A DNA stretch of 64,000 nucleotides from Ustilaginoidea virens (lineage: Eukaryota; Ascomycota; Sordariomycetes; Hypocreales; Clavicipitaceae), in the NCBI RefSeq assembly GCF_000687475.1, contig NC_057317.1:4960501-5024500 (forward strand), given 5' to 3'. The notes under the pieces are model-generated. The model had not been told where the DNA came from. It saw nothing but the letters and a program-made list of their open reading frames with translations, and searched no databases. This document shows, piece after piece, positions 21,039 through 32,075 of this stretch. The translations under genes were made by a program, and so were the position numbers. Each line of letters starts with the position of its first letter. Position 1 is the first letter of the stretch.

Positions 21039-21653
21039 ACTTGCGGGCCGCGTGGCTGTCCCCTCCGACCTGAAAGTTGGAAAAATTGCCCCCCTTCGTA
21101 ATGGGCGTCGACTGCTTCCTCCGGCGCTGGCTTCTCCCGAATTCTCCCCGTGTCATATCTTTCTCTTGCATCAGCTGGACGGACGTTCGTGGGCTCGTTT
21201 CATGTTCTTTTTTTTTCTCATTCATGTTAGCGACAGGTTGGTGGATGTCAATCTGGCCCGTTTCCATGTCGTCGAGCGCCGCGCAGGCTGGCTGTTGTTG
21301 AACCGTCGTGCGGCGTTGGGCTTTGAGAGGTGTCTGGATGGCGTGCTGACCCGTTGCGTTACGACGGCATTGTAAGATGAACGGTGTATACAGTTTTACA
21401 TATTGGAATGGTGATTTGTTCTGCTCATTCTAATTCCTCGGGAGACAGACAGAGTCGGGCGTCCCGCAGACAGCTAATGCTCTACGCCTCAAGTTGGTAA
21501 ACTCCAAACATCCGGCCCCTTCAGTGCCACCATCAGCTAGATCAAGCATCTGCCATCCAGCCGTGAAAAGACAAGTTGGGGGCAGGCCAAAGTCGCTCGA
21601 TGCCTTGTTCGCCACGTTTAATGCACGCACAGGAGGAAAAACCCTCGGGTCAC
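21039..21653. other. Convergent 3' region (RAMP4 / SMAP-domain gene)
   Basis: 615 bp between convergent stops. It includes one T-run near 21208 and otherwise unremarkable sequence. No gene seen. Confidence 0.5.
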
Positions 21654-22957
21654 CTACGCCCCCAGACCTCGTCGTTGGCTGGCGCCGCCATTCTTGGCCT
21701 TCATGCCTGCCTCAAACTGCCGCTGAATGTCTGCTTCAGCCTGGATCGAGTCCGACTTGGTGCTGGTGCTGGTGCTGGTCGCAGCGCCACCGCTCTTTTT
21801 TCCACCGAGCAGTCTCATAAACTTGCTCTGTCGGTCCGCTCCTCCTTCGAGCCTTCCTACGTTCCATTGTTCGGCAGCGTTGCCGGCTTTCGAGTCCTCG
21901 TTACTCTCCTGTTTCCTTGCGGAGCTCTTGCCCTTTTTCGTCTTCTTTTCCTTTTCTGCTCTTTTCTTCTTTTCCTGTTCAACCCGCTCGTCCTCGGATT
22001 CGGGCTCGGAACCGGAATCGGAACCGGAATCGGAAGTGGACTCGGAGTCGGAACCGGAATCGGAATCGGAAGTGGACTCGGACTCGGACTCGCTGGCATC
22101 GTCCGATTTGCGACTTTTTTCTACTGTACAAGTTTTGCTCTTCTTCGGCCCGGAAGCTTTCTTTGGATCCCCCGTAGTATCTATGTAGAACAGGGCGGCG
22201 TCGCTTTCCCGTTTACGCTTTTTCACGTCCTGCTTGCTCGGTGTGCCACCATTGGTGTCTGAAGAAGACGAGATAGAGATTGAAGTACCCGAGGACGCGT
22301 CACTCTGGCCCTCCTTTTTGTCGTTTTGGGCGTCGGTCAACTGCAGACGGTTTGGGTTAGCCACGCGGCTATGGGGAGGGGGTGTGACAGAAAGCCCGCC
22401 ACGGCTGGGCAGGGCGTCACTTCTACCATGAAGTCAATTCCCAAAAGTTGAGTGGCGAGGACGTACCTTCTTGGCTTCCGTCAGCTTTTGGTATTCTTGA
22501 GCGATTCTCTTGGCCTCGGCAAGGAACTGGTTTGCTTTCCTTTCCAGCTGTTTCGACCTCTTCAGCATCCTCTGGCGCTTTTTTTCGTCCCGTATAGGTT
22601 TGTTGGCGATTGCCTTGGCCTTTTTCAGGGCCTTCCGCTCCTCTTTGGTCATGGCAAGCTGCTCCTCTGTGACCTGACGGCTACGTTTCGCCTTTTTCTC
22701 GCTCCCCTTCTTGCCCGCCTTCTTGCTCTTCTTGGCCTTTTTCGGACCTGCTCGTCATGCAACGGTTAGCGCGCAACATCATACGCGCAAGACAGCCCTG
22801 TGCAAATGATGGCATTTTGCGTAAAGGCAAGGGGCAAAGTATCGGGCAAGACACCCCCCCAGGGTTGCCACCGAAAAGGTGACAGACGCGCCGGTGCGAT
22901 TTCGGGCAAAAGGACTAGCTAGCTACCTTTGGTTTCGGTCTTGTTGGCTAAACCCAT
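21654..22957 (-). CDS. SMAP (small acidic protein) domain nuclear-type protein
   Basis: Three exons, 22927-22957, 22467-22747 and 21654-22340, give 332 residues. Exon 1 is short (MGLANKTETK plus one base). Exon 2 is a strongly basic Lys-rich helix (GPKKAKKSKKAGKKGSEKK and following), continuing into a predicted coiled coil to residue 104. Exon 3 begins LTDAQNDKKEGQ and contains long Ser/Glu/Asp repeats encoded by GAATCGGA-like units, a second Lys-rich stretch, and the SMAP signature QWNVGRLEGGADRQSKFMRLL ending GGKK (about residues 262-286). SMAP-domain proteins such as animal KNOP1-like proteins are nucleolar or nuclear; a nucleolar role here is inference from the basic/acidic layout. Splice sites are good GTACGT/GTAGCT donors with CAG acceptors. 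Confidence 0.82.
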
Positions 22958-25508
22958 CTTGCCTGCTGCAGAGGTCGCAGATTTGGTGACGTTGTTGCTC
23001 AAAGACTACTTTTTTCCCCTGTGCGCTAAAGCCCCCGAGTATGATGGGAAAAAAAAATGCTGCGCTAGGCCCTCCAGGCAAGAAACGCGGGGTTGGAAAA
23101 AAAAAAAAAACGACGCCGTGGTATGGGGGCCAAAAACGGCACACGTTTGAGGAGGAACCTGGGCGACGGAGTGTCCCAGAGTGTAACGAGAAGGGCCTCG
23201 CCTGTGTAGCTGATGGATGATGACCTGTCGTGAGACTGCAGGTCCGCGGACTGTCTGGACGCGATCTTTTGTCGTTTATCGGAGACTTTCGAGACTGGAG
23301 GGGGTGTGTGTTTCGAAGGAGCACGGGGGGGGGGGGGGAAGAAAAGGAACGAAAAAAAATGTCGGAATCATGCCGGGCGGTGAGGCAGCTCTCTACCTTG
23401 GACTCTGGACCCCCTGTGCGAGTGGGGCGTGCTATGATGGGTTGCAGGTGGGCAGGTATCTGGGTACCTTGGATAACCTCCTGGCAGCAAGGTATTCGGC
23501 ACGGACTCTGGAGTACAAAATACATGCAGGTAGGGAAGGGGGCTGGGCTGCTGCTGCACCAGGCAGGGATGAACTTGCTCGTTGCATGTGCATGTGCATC
23601 TGACATTGCGTCTCGCCGGTTGAATCACGGCGATGGTTCAGGAATGCCGGTGATTCGACTGGAGCGTGCTCCGGAGCGCCGTGACGCGGCCGGCTCCACG
23701 GGGTCTGGGATCCGGTTCACTGCAGACGGGGGAAAAGATGAGATTGTTTTTTTTTTTTTTCCCCGACGTCGAACAAACTGCTCAAGATGGTCGTCGGGGC
23801 AATCGAACATCAGATCAGCAGCTATAGCGGCCGTTGCAGCAGAGCAGCTCATTGGCGCTTCCTGGCTGTTGATGCTCGTCGGGGGTGGACCGGTGGACCG
23901 TGGACGGCGTGTGGTCTGATTGCGCCCATTACATCACTGGAACCCCAGCCCGGCACGGCGGCTCTCGTCAGCTTCTGTCAATCATCTTTCCAGGCTTCCG
24001 CGCAGCTTGGCTTGGCTGCGCTTTAATTCCCGAGCCTGGCAACCACGCCACGCCCCACACTGCAGCCTGCACCTCAGCAGTACTCAGCAGCTACCTAGCG
24101 GGAAGGTATGTAGCTGCCTACCGATGTAGGTACCTGGCAAGTGGCCTTTGGCGGGGGTGGCCCCGTCGTCTACGGAGTACATCCACCTCCACCTCCTCCT
24201 CCTCGCTTGTCGACACTGCAACCCCACGTCGACCTTCGGAAACCTCAATTCCCTCCGAGTCGCTCACCCGCTGGCGCTGGCGCTTGGCGCACGGCGACGC
24301 GCATTTCCCCGGCCGAGCGTCTTTCTTTGCTGCTTTCGCCATCATTGCCCGGCACCCACTGTCTGCAGCCGCTGGGCCGGCCAGGTTCGGCGCGCCCGTC
24401 TGTCCGAGGTTCCCCCCCCTCCCCGTGCCGCCATCATCGGCTTGCTTGCCTGTCCGGCCCATCAGCATCAACCATGGCCAGCCTAGCTTTGCACTTGGAG
24501 AGCACAGCGCATCGAAGCCAGCCAGACCCTAGCGTCAGCCGCGCCCCTACCGACAAGACAGCTCCGCCGGGAGCCGTACCCGCGCACACCTGATTCTCGA
24601 CCCTGGTCTCTTGTTCGACGCAAGAGCGGCTGCCGAGGACGGACGGGTCGGCAAGGCAGACGCTGCGCTGCGCTGCGCTACGCTGTGCTACGCTGTGCTG
24701 GCGCAACAAGGCCGATTCGGCTGGCCCTGGTTGAAGGGGAGCCGCTGGTGAAACGTTGCATGCGTAAGATGGAGTTATAATTAGTCCAAGTACCGAGTAC
24801 AGCACCAGCCGTTGCATGGTCTTGCTCGTGCCCGTCGACTATACGGATCTGCGAAACGGTGTGCTCCCTTCCCAAGTCTTGTGGCTAGCAACGGTCAATA
24901 TAGACGGGAAACTAACGACTCGCGGCATCGCGGACTCGCGGACTCGCGCTCTAGATCGTCAGCCCCCTCTTCGTCTTTGGCTTCTTGTTTTCAACGTATC
25001 CCGCCAACGGGTGTACTTGAGCTTGAGTCGGCGTGCGGTCCGACGTCTCGGTGATATCGTCATGCCACGTCGTCACACCACGTCGTCATACCGCGACGTC
25101 ACACCGCGTCGTCCGGCGGGCTGCGAATCCAGGGCAAAACGCCGTCGAGTCAGCTGTGCTTGCACTGGCGCCGAAACGCGAGACACAAACGAGCCGTGGC
25201 ATCCCGTCGTGCTTCCCTCCAGGGTCAATCGCGGCAGCCGTTCGAATGGAGCTCGCCGAGATACACGTCTTCTCGGCGAGCCTCATGGTATGCTGTGTGC
25301 AGTTTGTTCGAGATGCACGTCTTCTTAACCACCCTTTTCGTACATTCTACGCACCTTGCCCAGATAACACGTCTTTCCACACGCCTTCCACACGCCTTCC
25401 ACCCGCCTTCCACCTTCCCCGCCATCTCCTCCTGCACCGTCAGCACCCCCCCCCCCCCCCTTCCATGCAGCACAGCCCGCACAGCTATGCACGACATGCC
25501 CATCAAGA

Positions 25509-25539
<31 letters not shown>

Positions 25540-26374
25540 CAAACCATGGCAGAACGGCTGGCGCAGAGCCTCGAGTCCGCCCGCCGTGCATGCAAGGCCC
25601 ACCAAACCTGTCGCTCTGTCGGGGTACAAGCTCCGCGGCCCTGCGTCCTGCTTGGTCTGGCGATGAGGCGGTTTCTCCCGTGCAATCTTGCCTCTCACCG
25701 TCGTCGTCATCCGCTCGGCCATGACGGAGAACTCTCGGCAGCCCGGTCGCCGGATGTTTATGGCCAGAGCTCAAGGAAGCATGGGCGCATGCCGACCAGG
25801 ATTGCCGTCATGGCCCACAGCGTCCCATGAAGGAAATCTAGATTGTGCCATTGTCTGAGATATATAATATAGCCTATTTGCGTAAAACGAAGAGACTGAG
25901 AGCCAGTAGTAGAGAGCAAGCAAGCAAGCCTTTGCCAGTATCTTTGAAAGACAAAAAAAAAAAAAAAGCAAACAAAAACTCGTCGCCTTCCACCCGAAAC
26001 ACCTCAAAAAGAATCGCACTTGACGCCATGCTATCGTCGTCTCGTTCTAACACGTCCTTTACGTCTAGCAAAAATCCCAACCTGCCCCCCCCCCATGACC
26101 AAAACAGGATTCCAAGAAGAAACTCTGGGGGTTGCTATAATCCTGCAGTGAATAGTAGTGATGGTGGTGGTGTTCAGAAAGGGCCGGTTCCGAGACGTGT
26201 GTTTTGCCATCCATGCCTTATGCAGGTTGTCAAGTCAAGTCAAGTCAGCACACCCCCTGTCTCCTTTGCGCCCTACCAAGCTGCTGCTCAAGGTATGCCA
26301 CACCAAAAAGGCAAAAGGCATTTGCAGGTGGAGGGAGAAACACATCCGCGAACAACTCAAAGAGACTGCGCCGC
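22958..26374. other. 3.4-kb interval without a supported gene
   Basis: This stretch lies upstream of the SMAP gene and downstream of the bZIP gene. Candidate ATGs with good context occur at 24474 (39 codons) and 25545 (95 codons), but neither leads to a recognisable product or clear introns. It contains a G-run at about 23325-23338, T and A runs (23749-23760, 25953-25967), a GCAC tandem (25508-25540), a C-run near 25447-25460 and one TACGGAGTA copy (24171). Confidence 0.5.
25508..25540. repeat. GCAC tandem repeat
   Basis: About eight perfect copies of GCAC. It makes an apparent Ala-Arg-Thr-His repeat ORF that I do not take as coding. Confidence 0.85.
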
Positions 26375-27003
26375 TCAGCGCATCACCCCTGTGTAAGCCC
26401 GAAGGCCTGCAGGGTCATATAAATAGCTCGCTTCATCATAATAGGCTTCCTCGCCACTGCTGCTGCCATAGCTCCATGCCTGTTGCAGGCCGCCGCCATG
26501 CGCGGTCAACTGTGCTGCTTGATAGTGTTCGTCTCCGACGTAGGTACCGCGACCACTGCTTCGCTGGCTCTGTATTTCGTGTCCTCTTGAGATGACCACA
26601 CCCCAGTTGATGCTTCCCCAAGGAAGCCCTGACGACTCGGTATCCAGAGTAAAATCCGTGGGCGAGGGGATTCGGTAGCTGTTTCCGGCATGTTCTTGGT
26701 TCCGGAGCTCCCTTTCTGCTTTTTCCTTGTTTTCTCGCGCTTTCTCGCCTAACGGGAAGACGTGGTTAGAGAGAAACCGACGCAGAACCAAGGGTCTGGG
26801 GTACTGTACTACATACGAAACTTGCGCTGAGCAATCCTATTTTGGATCCGCCGCCTCTCCTCGGGATCGTTCACGTCGGTCCAGTCTACATCTTTCGGGC
26901 CAGCCCTGGGCTTTCTCCACGAAGGCGACGTAGCATGCTTCTTGTACGATGGAGGGCTGCTTGTGCTACTGAGGGAACCTCGTCTTGTCATTCTGGATGT
27001 CAT
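26375..27003 (-). CDS. Small atypical bZIP transcription factor
   Basis: Two exons, 26817-27003 and about 26375-26748, give 186 residues. The basic region is canonical for the fungal class: DPEERRRIQNRIAQRKFREK (about residues 46-65), with the DNA-contacting N-x-x-A-Q-x-x-F-R pattern. The intron falls inside the last codons of the basic region (GTATGT donor, TTAG acceptor). Downstream, ARENKEKAERELRNQEHAG gives only a short charged helix and no leucine heptads; then come residues rich in Ser, Gly and Tyr. Dimerisation is therefore uncertain. An in-frame ATG at 27252 would add 83 residues with no clear features; I prefer 27003 but cannot exclude the longer form. It stands alone between gene-poor stretches, so no pathway can be inferred from neighbours. 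Confidence 0.78.
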
Positions 27004-28312
27004 TCTGCAGACGTTTCCGAAACGGTCCAATCTGCCAAATAAGCAAGGTCTTCTTCCCGCTTGGTCGAGCCAACGCGATTCTTTCAACGTGTCAGCAGTG
27101 ACTTCTGACTGTTCGTGACAGTAGGCTCTGTTGTTGATGGTGCCTTTTCGAGCGCCTCTTCTAAACGCGATGTTGGCAAGGTCCAGGAGGCTAGGCGATT
27201 CACTCTGTGTGCGTATAGCAGGAGGTGAGACGTAATGAGTCTGTATCGACATTTAACAATATCGGGAAGCTGAGTATAGATAGGTTCGTGGTATGTGCAG
27301 AAGCAAGATGGTAACAGTCGTGTCTCATGCTCGGGCAACCGAATGTTCCTAGCCGCGTGACGAGACCACTGCCACGGAAACGCGAATCGACAAGAAAAGG
27401 AGAAAACGAAGACGTGGAGAGGGAAAAAAAAAAAAAAAAAAAAAGAATCGGCTTTGTGTGTCAACGGGATGAACAACGAGAGTCTAATTCTCCAGGTCGT
27501 CAGCCCAATGACCGAGTTTTGTAGCCGAGCAGGGTTCTTGAGGCTGGAATTTCTTCAGAGCCGACGGGGGAGAGACGCAAAGTTGAATATACATGAAAGG
27601 AAAAATGTTTGGGGCTTTTGCATCGTGGTCAGGGTAGGTGGAAGCAAGCGGTCTACTAATAAACCTTTCGTCTGGCCCTCACCATCAGACCACTATGCAG
27701 ATTCCAGATTCCAGACTCCAGACTGCAGACCCCAGACTGCAGAGTACCAGGGCGTTTCTCTTCGGCCACTCCCTCGATCCGCCCGAGTCTGTTGAGGAGC
27801 ACCCCTCCATGTGCGTTTCAAGGATGGCGGCCGGCACGGGTGCCATGTCTATGATGGTGAATCGTGAGGACCTTGACTGGTAGGGCAGAATACGCTCACG
27901 CTCAGTGACGCAGGAAGCATGATCCTTGTCGCCTGCCCGGCGTGAGGAGGAGGGTGTGGGGGCGGCTAGGGAAACTGGAAGTCGGTTTGAGCGACATGGG
28001 GAGTTGACAAGAGGAAGAGAAGGAAAAACAGGTCATAGGGGACGACGGGTGTAGGTTTACGCTGGGTGGGTGGGTGTGCGGGATTGACAGGATCCATCAA
28101 TGATCTCTTCTTGTCTTGGCGAACGGATGCCTCAAGTTCAAGTGGCTGTCAAATAGCAGCTAGTACTAATCCGTACAGACAAGTCCTGTCTAGTCTCGGC
28201 AAGTGGGTGGTGGTGGTGGATAATGGGGTGGGGGGAAGGCAGAGGCAGGCTCAGGCGTCCTTGCCCCATGCCAGGTACCGAGGAGCGAAGAGCGGTCGGA
28301 CAGGGGTGTACG

Positions 28313-28341
28313 TTCCTACCTAGGTACCTAGGTACCTACCT
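28313..28341. repeat. TACCTAGGTACC palindrome cluster
   Basis: Three overlapping copies of the self-complementary word ACCTAGGT/GGTACC give a near-perfect palindrome, TACCTAGGTACCTAGGTA, flanked by CCTACC on both sides. Confidence 0.85.
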
Positions 28342-28558
28342 CATAATGATGGACGAGTTGGGGCCAAGGCTCAGGGCACGCGTGGGGTGTTGTCAAATGT
28401 TATTCCAGCTGCCAGCATAGCCCAGAGTGAAAAGACCAATGGCAGCGAACAAAGGCATCTCGACGCAAGAGTCTTGTATTCTAGACTGGACTTGAAAGAA
28501 CCAACCGGTTCTTCGCCGAGGGTCTGGTTCACCACGGGCAGATCCTGCGCCGCTTGAA

Positions 28559-28597
28559 TGGCTGACTGACTGACTGACTGACTGACTGACTGACTGA
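28559..28597. repeat. GACT tetranucleotide repeat
   Basis: About nine uninterrupted GACT units in the interval downstream of no known gene. Confidence 0.88.
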
Positions 28598-30556
28598 GTA
28601 CCTCGCGTTCCAGACAAGATTAAGCTCAAGTGTCGGGCAAAAAGCGAACCTTGTGCTTGGGAAGCGAAAAAGTCGCGAGTCACGGCCCAAAAAGGGATCA
28701 ACTTTGGAAAAAAAAAAACGTCGAGTCTCAAGTCGTCGCGAGCGTATTGAGGGCAGGGGAAGGCGCAACTTTACGTAGCCATCTTTGATGGTTCCGTACC
28801 GTACCGTACCAGATGTACCTACCTGCCCTGGTTCTGGTTCTGGTTCCGACCTCGCACCAGACACCCCGACCCTTGATCGTTGCAGACGCCCGCATCCCTT
28901 CTACTGTCGTCGCTTGCGCGCTAGTGCTGCCGCTGTCGCTGCCGCTGTCGCCGCCTGCATGGTGAAAAAAAGTTCCAGAGGCTGATGTCAGTGCCGTGTC
29001 CAGATGTCGTTCGTCTTGCATTGACCAAACAGAGACCGACAGAAACCACCAACCGGGGTTCAGGGGCCCTGGCTCCGCTACCAAGGCAGAAGTGGGAAAA
29101 GGGCACATGTCGGCCAGCACTTTACTACTCCGTATCCGTACTCCGTACTCCGTACTCCCAGCCTTCCCAGAGGCCAACTACCGCCAGCCCACGCGGGCAA
29201 AGGGTCAACTGGGCTGAGCCTGGAGGTGGAGGCTGGGGGGCGGGGGTGGGGGAGGGGTGGGGCTTGGGGGGGTGGCGTGTTTGGCTGTGGCGCCAGCCTC
29301 GTCCAAGAATGAAGAAAAGCGACGTCAGCCCGTTGGGTGCGGTGCGGTGCTGAACAACGTGCAAGCAGCTAGGGACGAGAGTCGATCCACGCCACGGGGG
29401 AAAAAAAAAGAAAAGAAAAGAAAAGAAAAGAAAAGATGCTCAGAGCGCTGCGAGCCACCCGTTCATTTGGCGCGTGAGGCGTCCATGTCGACTGCAACAT
29501 GAAAGTCTGGAGTTCACGCCCCCTGCCTGTAGCCACCGGGGGGGCTAAACTCGCCTGTCTCAGATCACAACCTCGGGGGCCGATGCCAACCAGACACTTG
29601 ACCCAAGCCGGATGGCATGATTCGCTGCCGAGGCCGTTGCAGAAGTCTAACTGCCGTCTGGATTCTGGAATCCCCAGGATTCTGGATCCATCTGTTGCGC
29701 CAGAGCACGAACAAAGGCAGCAGCCTGCCTGCCTCCTACCTCCTAGGCAAGGGTTGGTTACATACCTTGGGTGCCTCGGGGTATCGTGGAACCTTTGCTG
29801 CATGCGTGGCCCAAAGTATCAGCGAGTCGCTGCCACGAGTTTATTCGCAAGAGCATCGAGGGTCCAGGGTCTAGGGTCCAGGTTCCAGGTTCCAGATCCC
29901 AGGAAAGTTTGACCAAAGCCAACAGTAAAGTAAATCGATGAACTCAGCATCGTGGGGTTGAATATACGATCTGGACGCGAGGCCTGATGGATGACTCGGG
30001 ATTTCCTCAACCTCTACATGCAGCACGCGACAACAACGCCCGTGTTTTCTCATCCACCCAAAGCTTGAAGAAAAAGCTTCACGAGTCACGAGGCATACAT
30101 AGTTGGTGCAATGGCGAGACGTGTCATGAGCAGACTTTGCCTTGTCAACCTCGCTCCCTAGCGGTTAACCATGATTCAATAGATCAAAGTTGAGGCGTTG
30201 GGCACTCCTTGCCACCATCGAAAAGTCCCTGCCAGTTCCGTGGCCATGAAGGGAGGATTTAAGCTTTTGCTAGTTTCCTTGACTTCATTGGAGGGATTTC
30301 AACGGTCTTGCCGAGCAGTCCACACCATCTTGCGGGTGAGTATCATGCAACATTGCGCATCACGGCCTGGGGTTATTCGGCCTCGGGGCACGCGGCATCA
30401 CAGCAGCAACGAGCAACGTACATGTCAACAACACCATGCCCTGAAAATGGGGGTGACGAGGTCAACGATCCGGAATCAATCACGGCGTCAACATCAGGAT
30501 GCATCGTTAGTGCAGGTTATTTCCTAGGTACCAAAGCAAGCATCCTACGTGAATAC

Positions 30557-30608
30557 GTGGTGGTGGTGGTGGTGGAGGTTGTTGTGGTGGTGGTGGTGGC
30601 GGTGGTTG
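30557..30608. repeat. GGT/GTT microsatellite
   Basis: Imperfect GGT repeat with GAG, GTT and GCG interruptions; encodes only Val, Gly or Trp strings. Confidence 0.8.
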
Positions 30609-32014
30609 CATTGCAGGTCCCCGTTACCGGGCACCGAGATAAGGAAGAAGAGGGGGAAAATGAGCCACTCGGCGTCTATCAGACAGAAACCAAACATATG
30701 GAAGCCGTGCTAGTATAGTCCTATAGCCAACGGGAAGGGCCGTGTGCATACTACTGCCACTATGCAAAGAAGGCTGCGCTGGCTGGTGACATGACGGTGT
30801 TCTGGTCTGGCGCGCGCACGGCGCATGCACTAGACGCTACTATGTACAGACGTCAACTGATTTTCCCCGGGTCTGGCATCTCCAAACAAACGCGCGTACG
30901 CTATTGACAATAGTTGGCCCCATGATAAAAGCCGAGAAAAAAAAAAAGCGGTCCTGTTCCAAGACTTTTTCTTATCTTTTTTTTTTGGGAAGCATACCAT
31001 ACATACCATACCATGGCTAATGCCAGACACCGGACCTCAACATTCCCTTAGCCTTGCGTAGCCTTGCCAATAGCCCCCTTTACGTGAGCCACCCCGTGCC
31101 AAGGTGCTTCACTTCACCTTCACGGTCTTTTGCAATGACTCAAATCGGCAGGCAGTATTTCATTCTTTCGCGCATAACAGGACCGGGGGCTCCAGAGCCT
31201 ACCTCGGCGTCGTCGTCGCGGCCGGCAAGCCTGACACGGTGGCGACTGACGACACTCGGCCTTGGCATCATATCACTCCTTGACCTGGACCCCCCCCCCC
31301 CCCCCCCCCCAAAGAAACCATGCTTGAGTTTTTTTTTGGCCGGCGCACGCCTCGCGGGCGAGCAAGAAATAGACCCCAGGCCGGGGTAGGTTTTTTCTGG
31401 TGCCAAACGACTACATCTTCCTGGAGTAAGTAGATCGAGATCTTTATAACAATATATGTGCGCAATGTCAATAAAAGCCACGCGCCATCTCTTCTGGTTT
31501 TAGCTTCTGGACTATCAAATCATGCCAACAGCCCGGGCTAACTCTTCTGGAGAAGCTGCGGCTGCGCAACGCAATGAATGACATGCACGGGGGAAAGGGG
31601 GGGGGGGGGGTGCAGGAGCCGAAAGGGCAAAATCTCCGATTCGCAGTCTGCGATGTGCCAGTTTCCATGCATCCATCCATCCATCCATCCAATCCCCCGA
31701 CGAACCGCAAAGGAAACCCAGATGCGCCGGGTGGCGGTTGTGCGGCCATGGGTGATTGATGCCTGGCATTTTACCAGACTTGTTCCGACAGCTTGCCGGA
31801 GTCTCGGAACGGCAACGGACGGCGAAGCCAGAACCACCTTTCCCAGTGCCGAAGCCTGATAACGCACTAGCAGCTAGCTGTCAACTACCTAACCTAACCT
31901 ACATACGAGGGTGGGAACAAAGGGCCCCCGCATCTTTACGTCTGAAGTCTTGGTCATGGCCAACCCGTCGGATAAAGCAGGGAGGGAGACGGGCGCGGCG
32001 GCTTGAACACTGAA

Positions 32015-32075
32015 CAGTCAGTCAGTCGGTCAGTCAGTCAGTCAGTCAGTCGGTCAGTCAGTCAGTCAGTCAGTC
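32015..32075. repeat. CAGT tetranucleotide repeat
   Basis: About fifteen CAGT units with two CGGT variants. The sequence is the same four-base family, in the opposite strand sense, as the GACT repeat at 28559. Confidence 0.85.

Noticed and set aside
10064..23000. Biosynthetic gene cluster around the GH3 and adenylyltransferase genes
   Set aside because: Neighbours are unrelated housekeeping genes (Mediator, CoA synthesis, ER translocon); no synthase, transporter or pathway regulator is present.
24474..24593. 39-codon ORF with good start context (MASLALHLESTAH)
   Set aside because: Too short, no convincing downstream exon and no resemblance to a known protein.
25545..25830. 95-codon ORF starting MAERLAQSLESARRACKAH
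   Set aside because: The start looks tidy, but the rest is a random Arg/His/Pro mix, and it follows directly from a GCAC repeat.
31990..32075. CRISPR-like regular repeat (CAGT/CGGT)
   Set aside because: It is a simple tetranucleotide microsatellite with no spacers.
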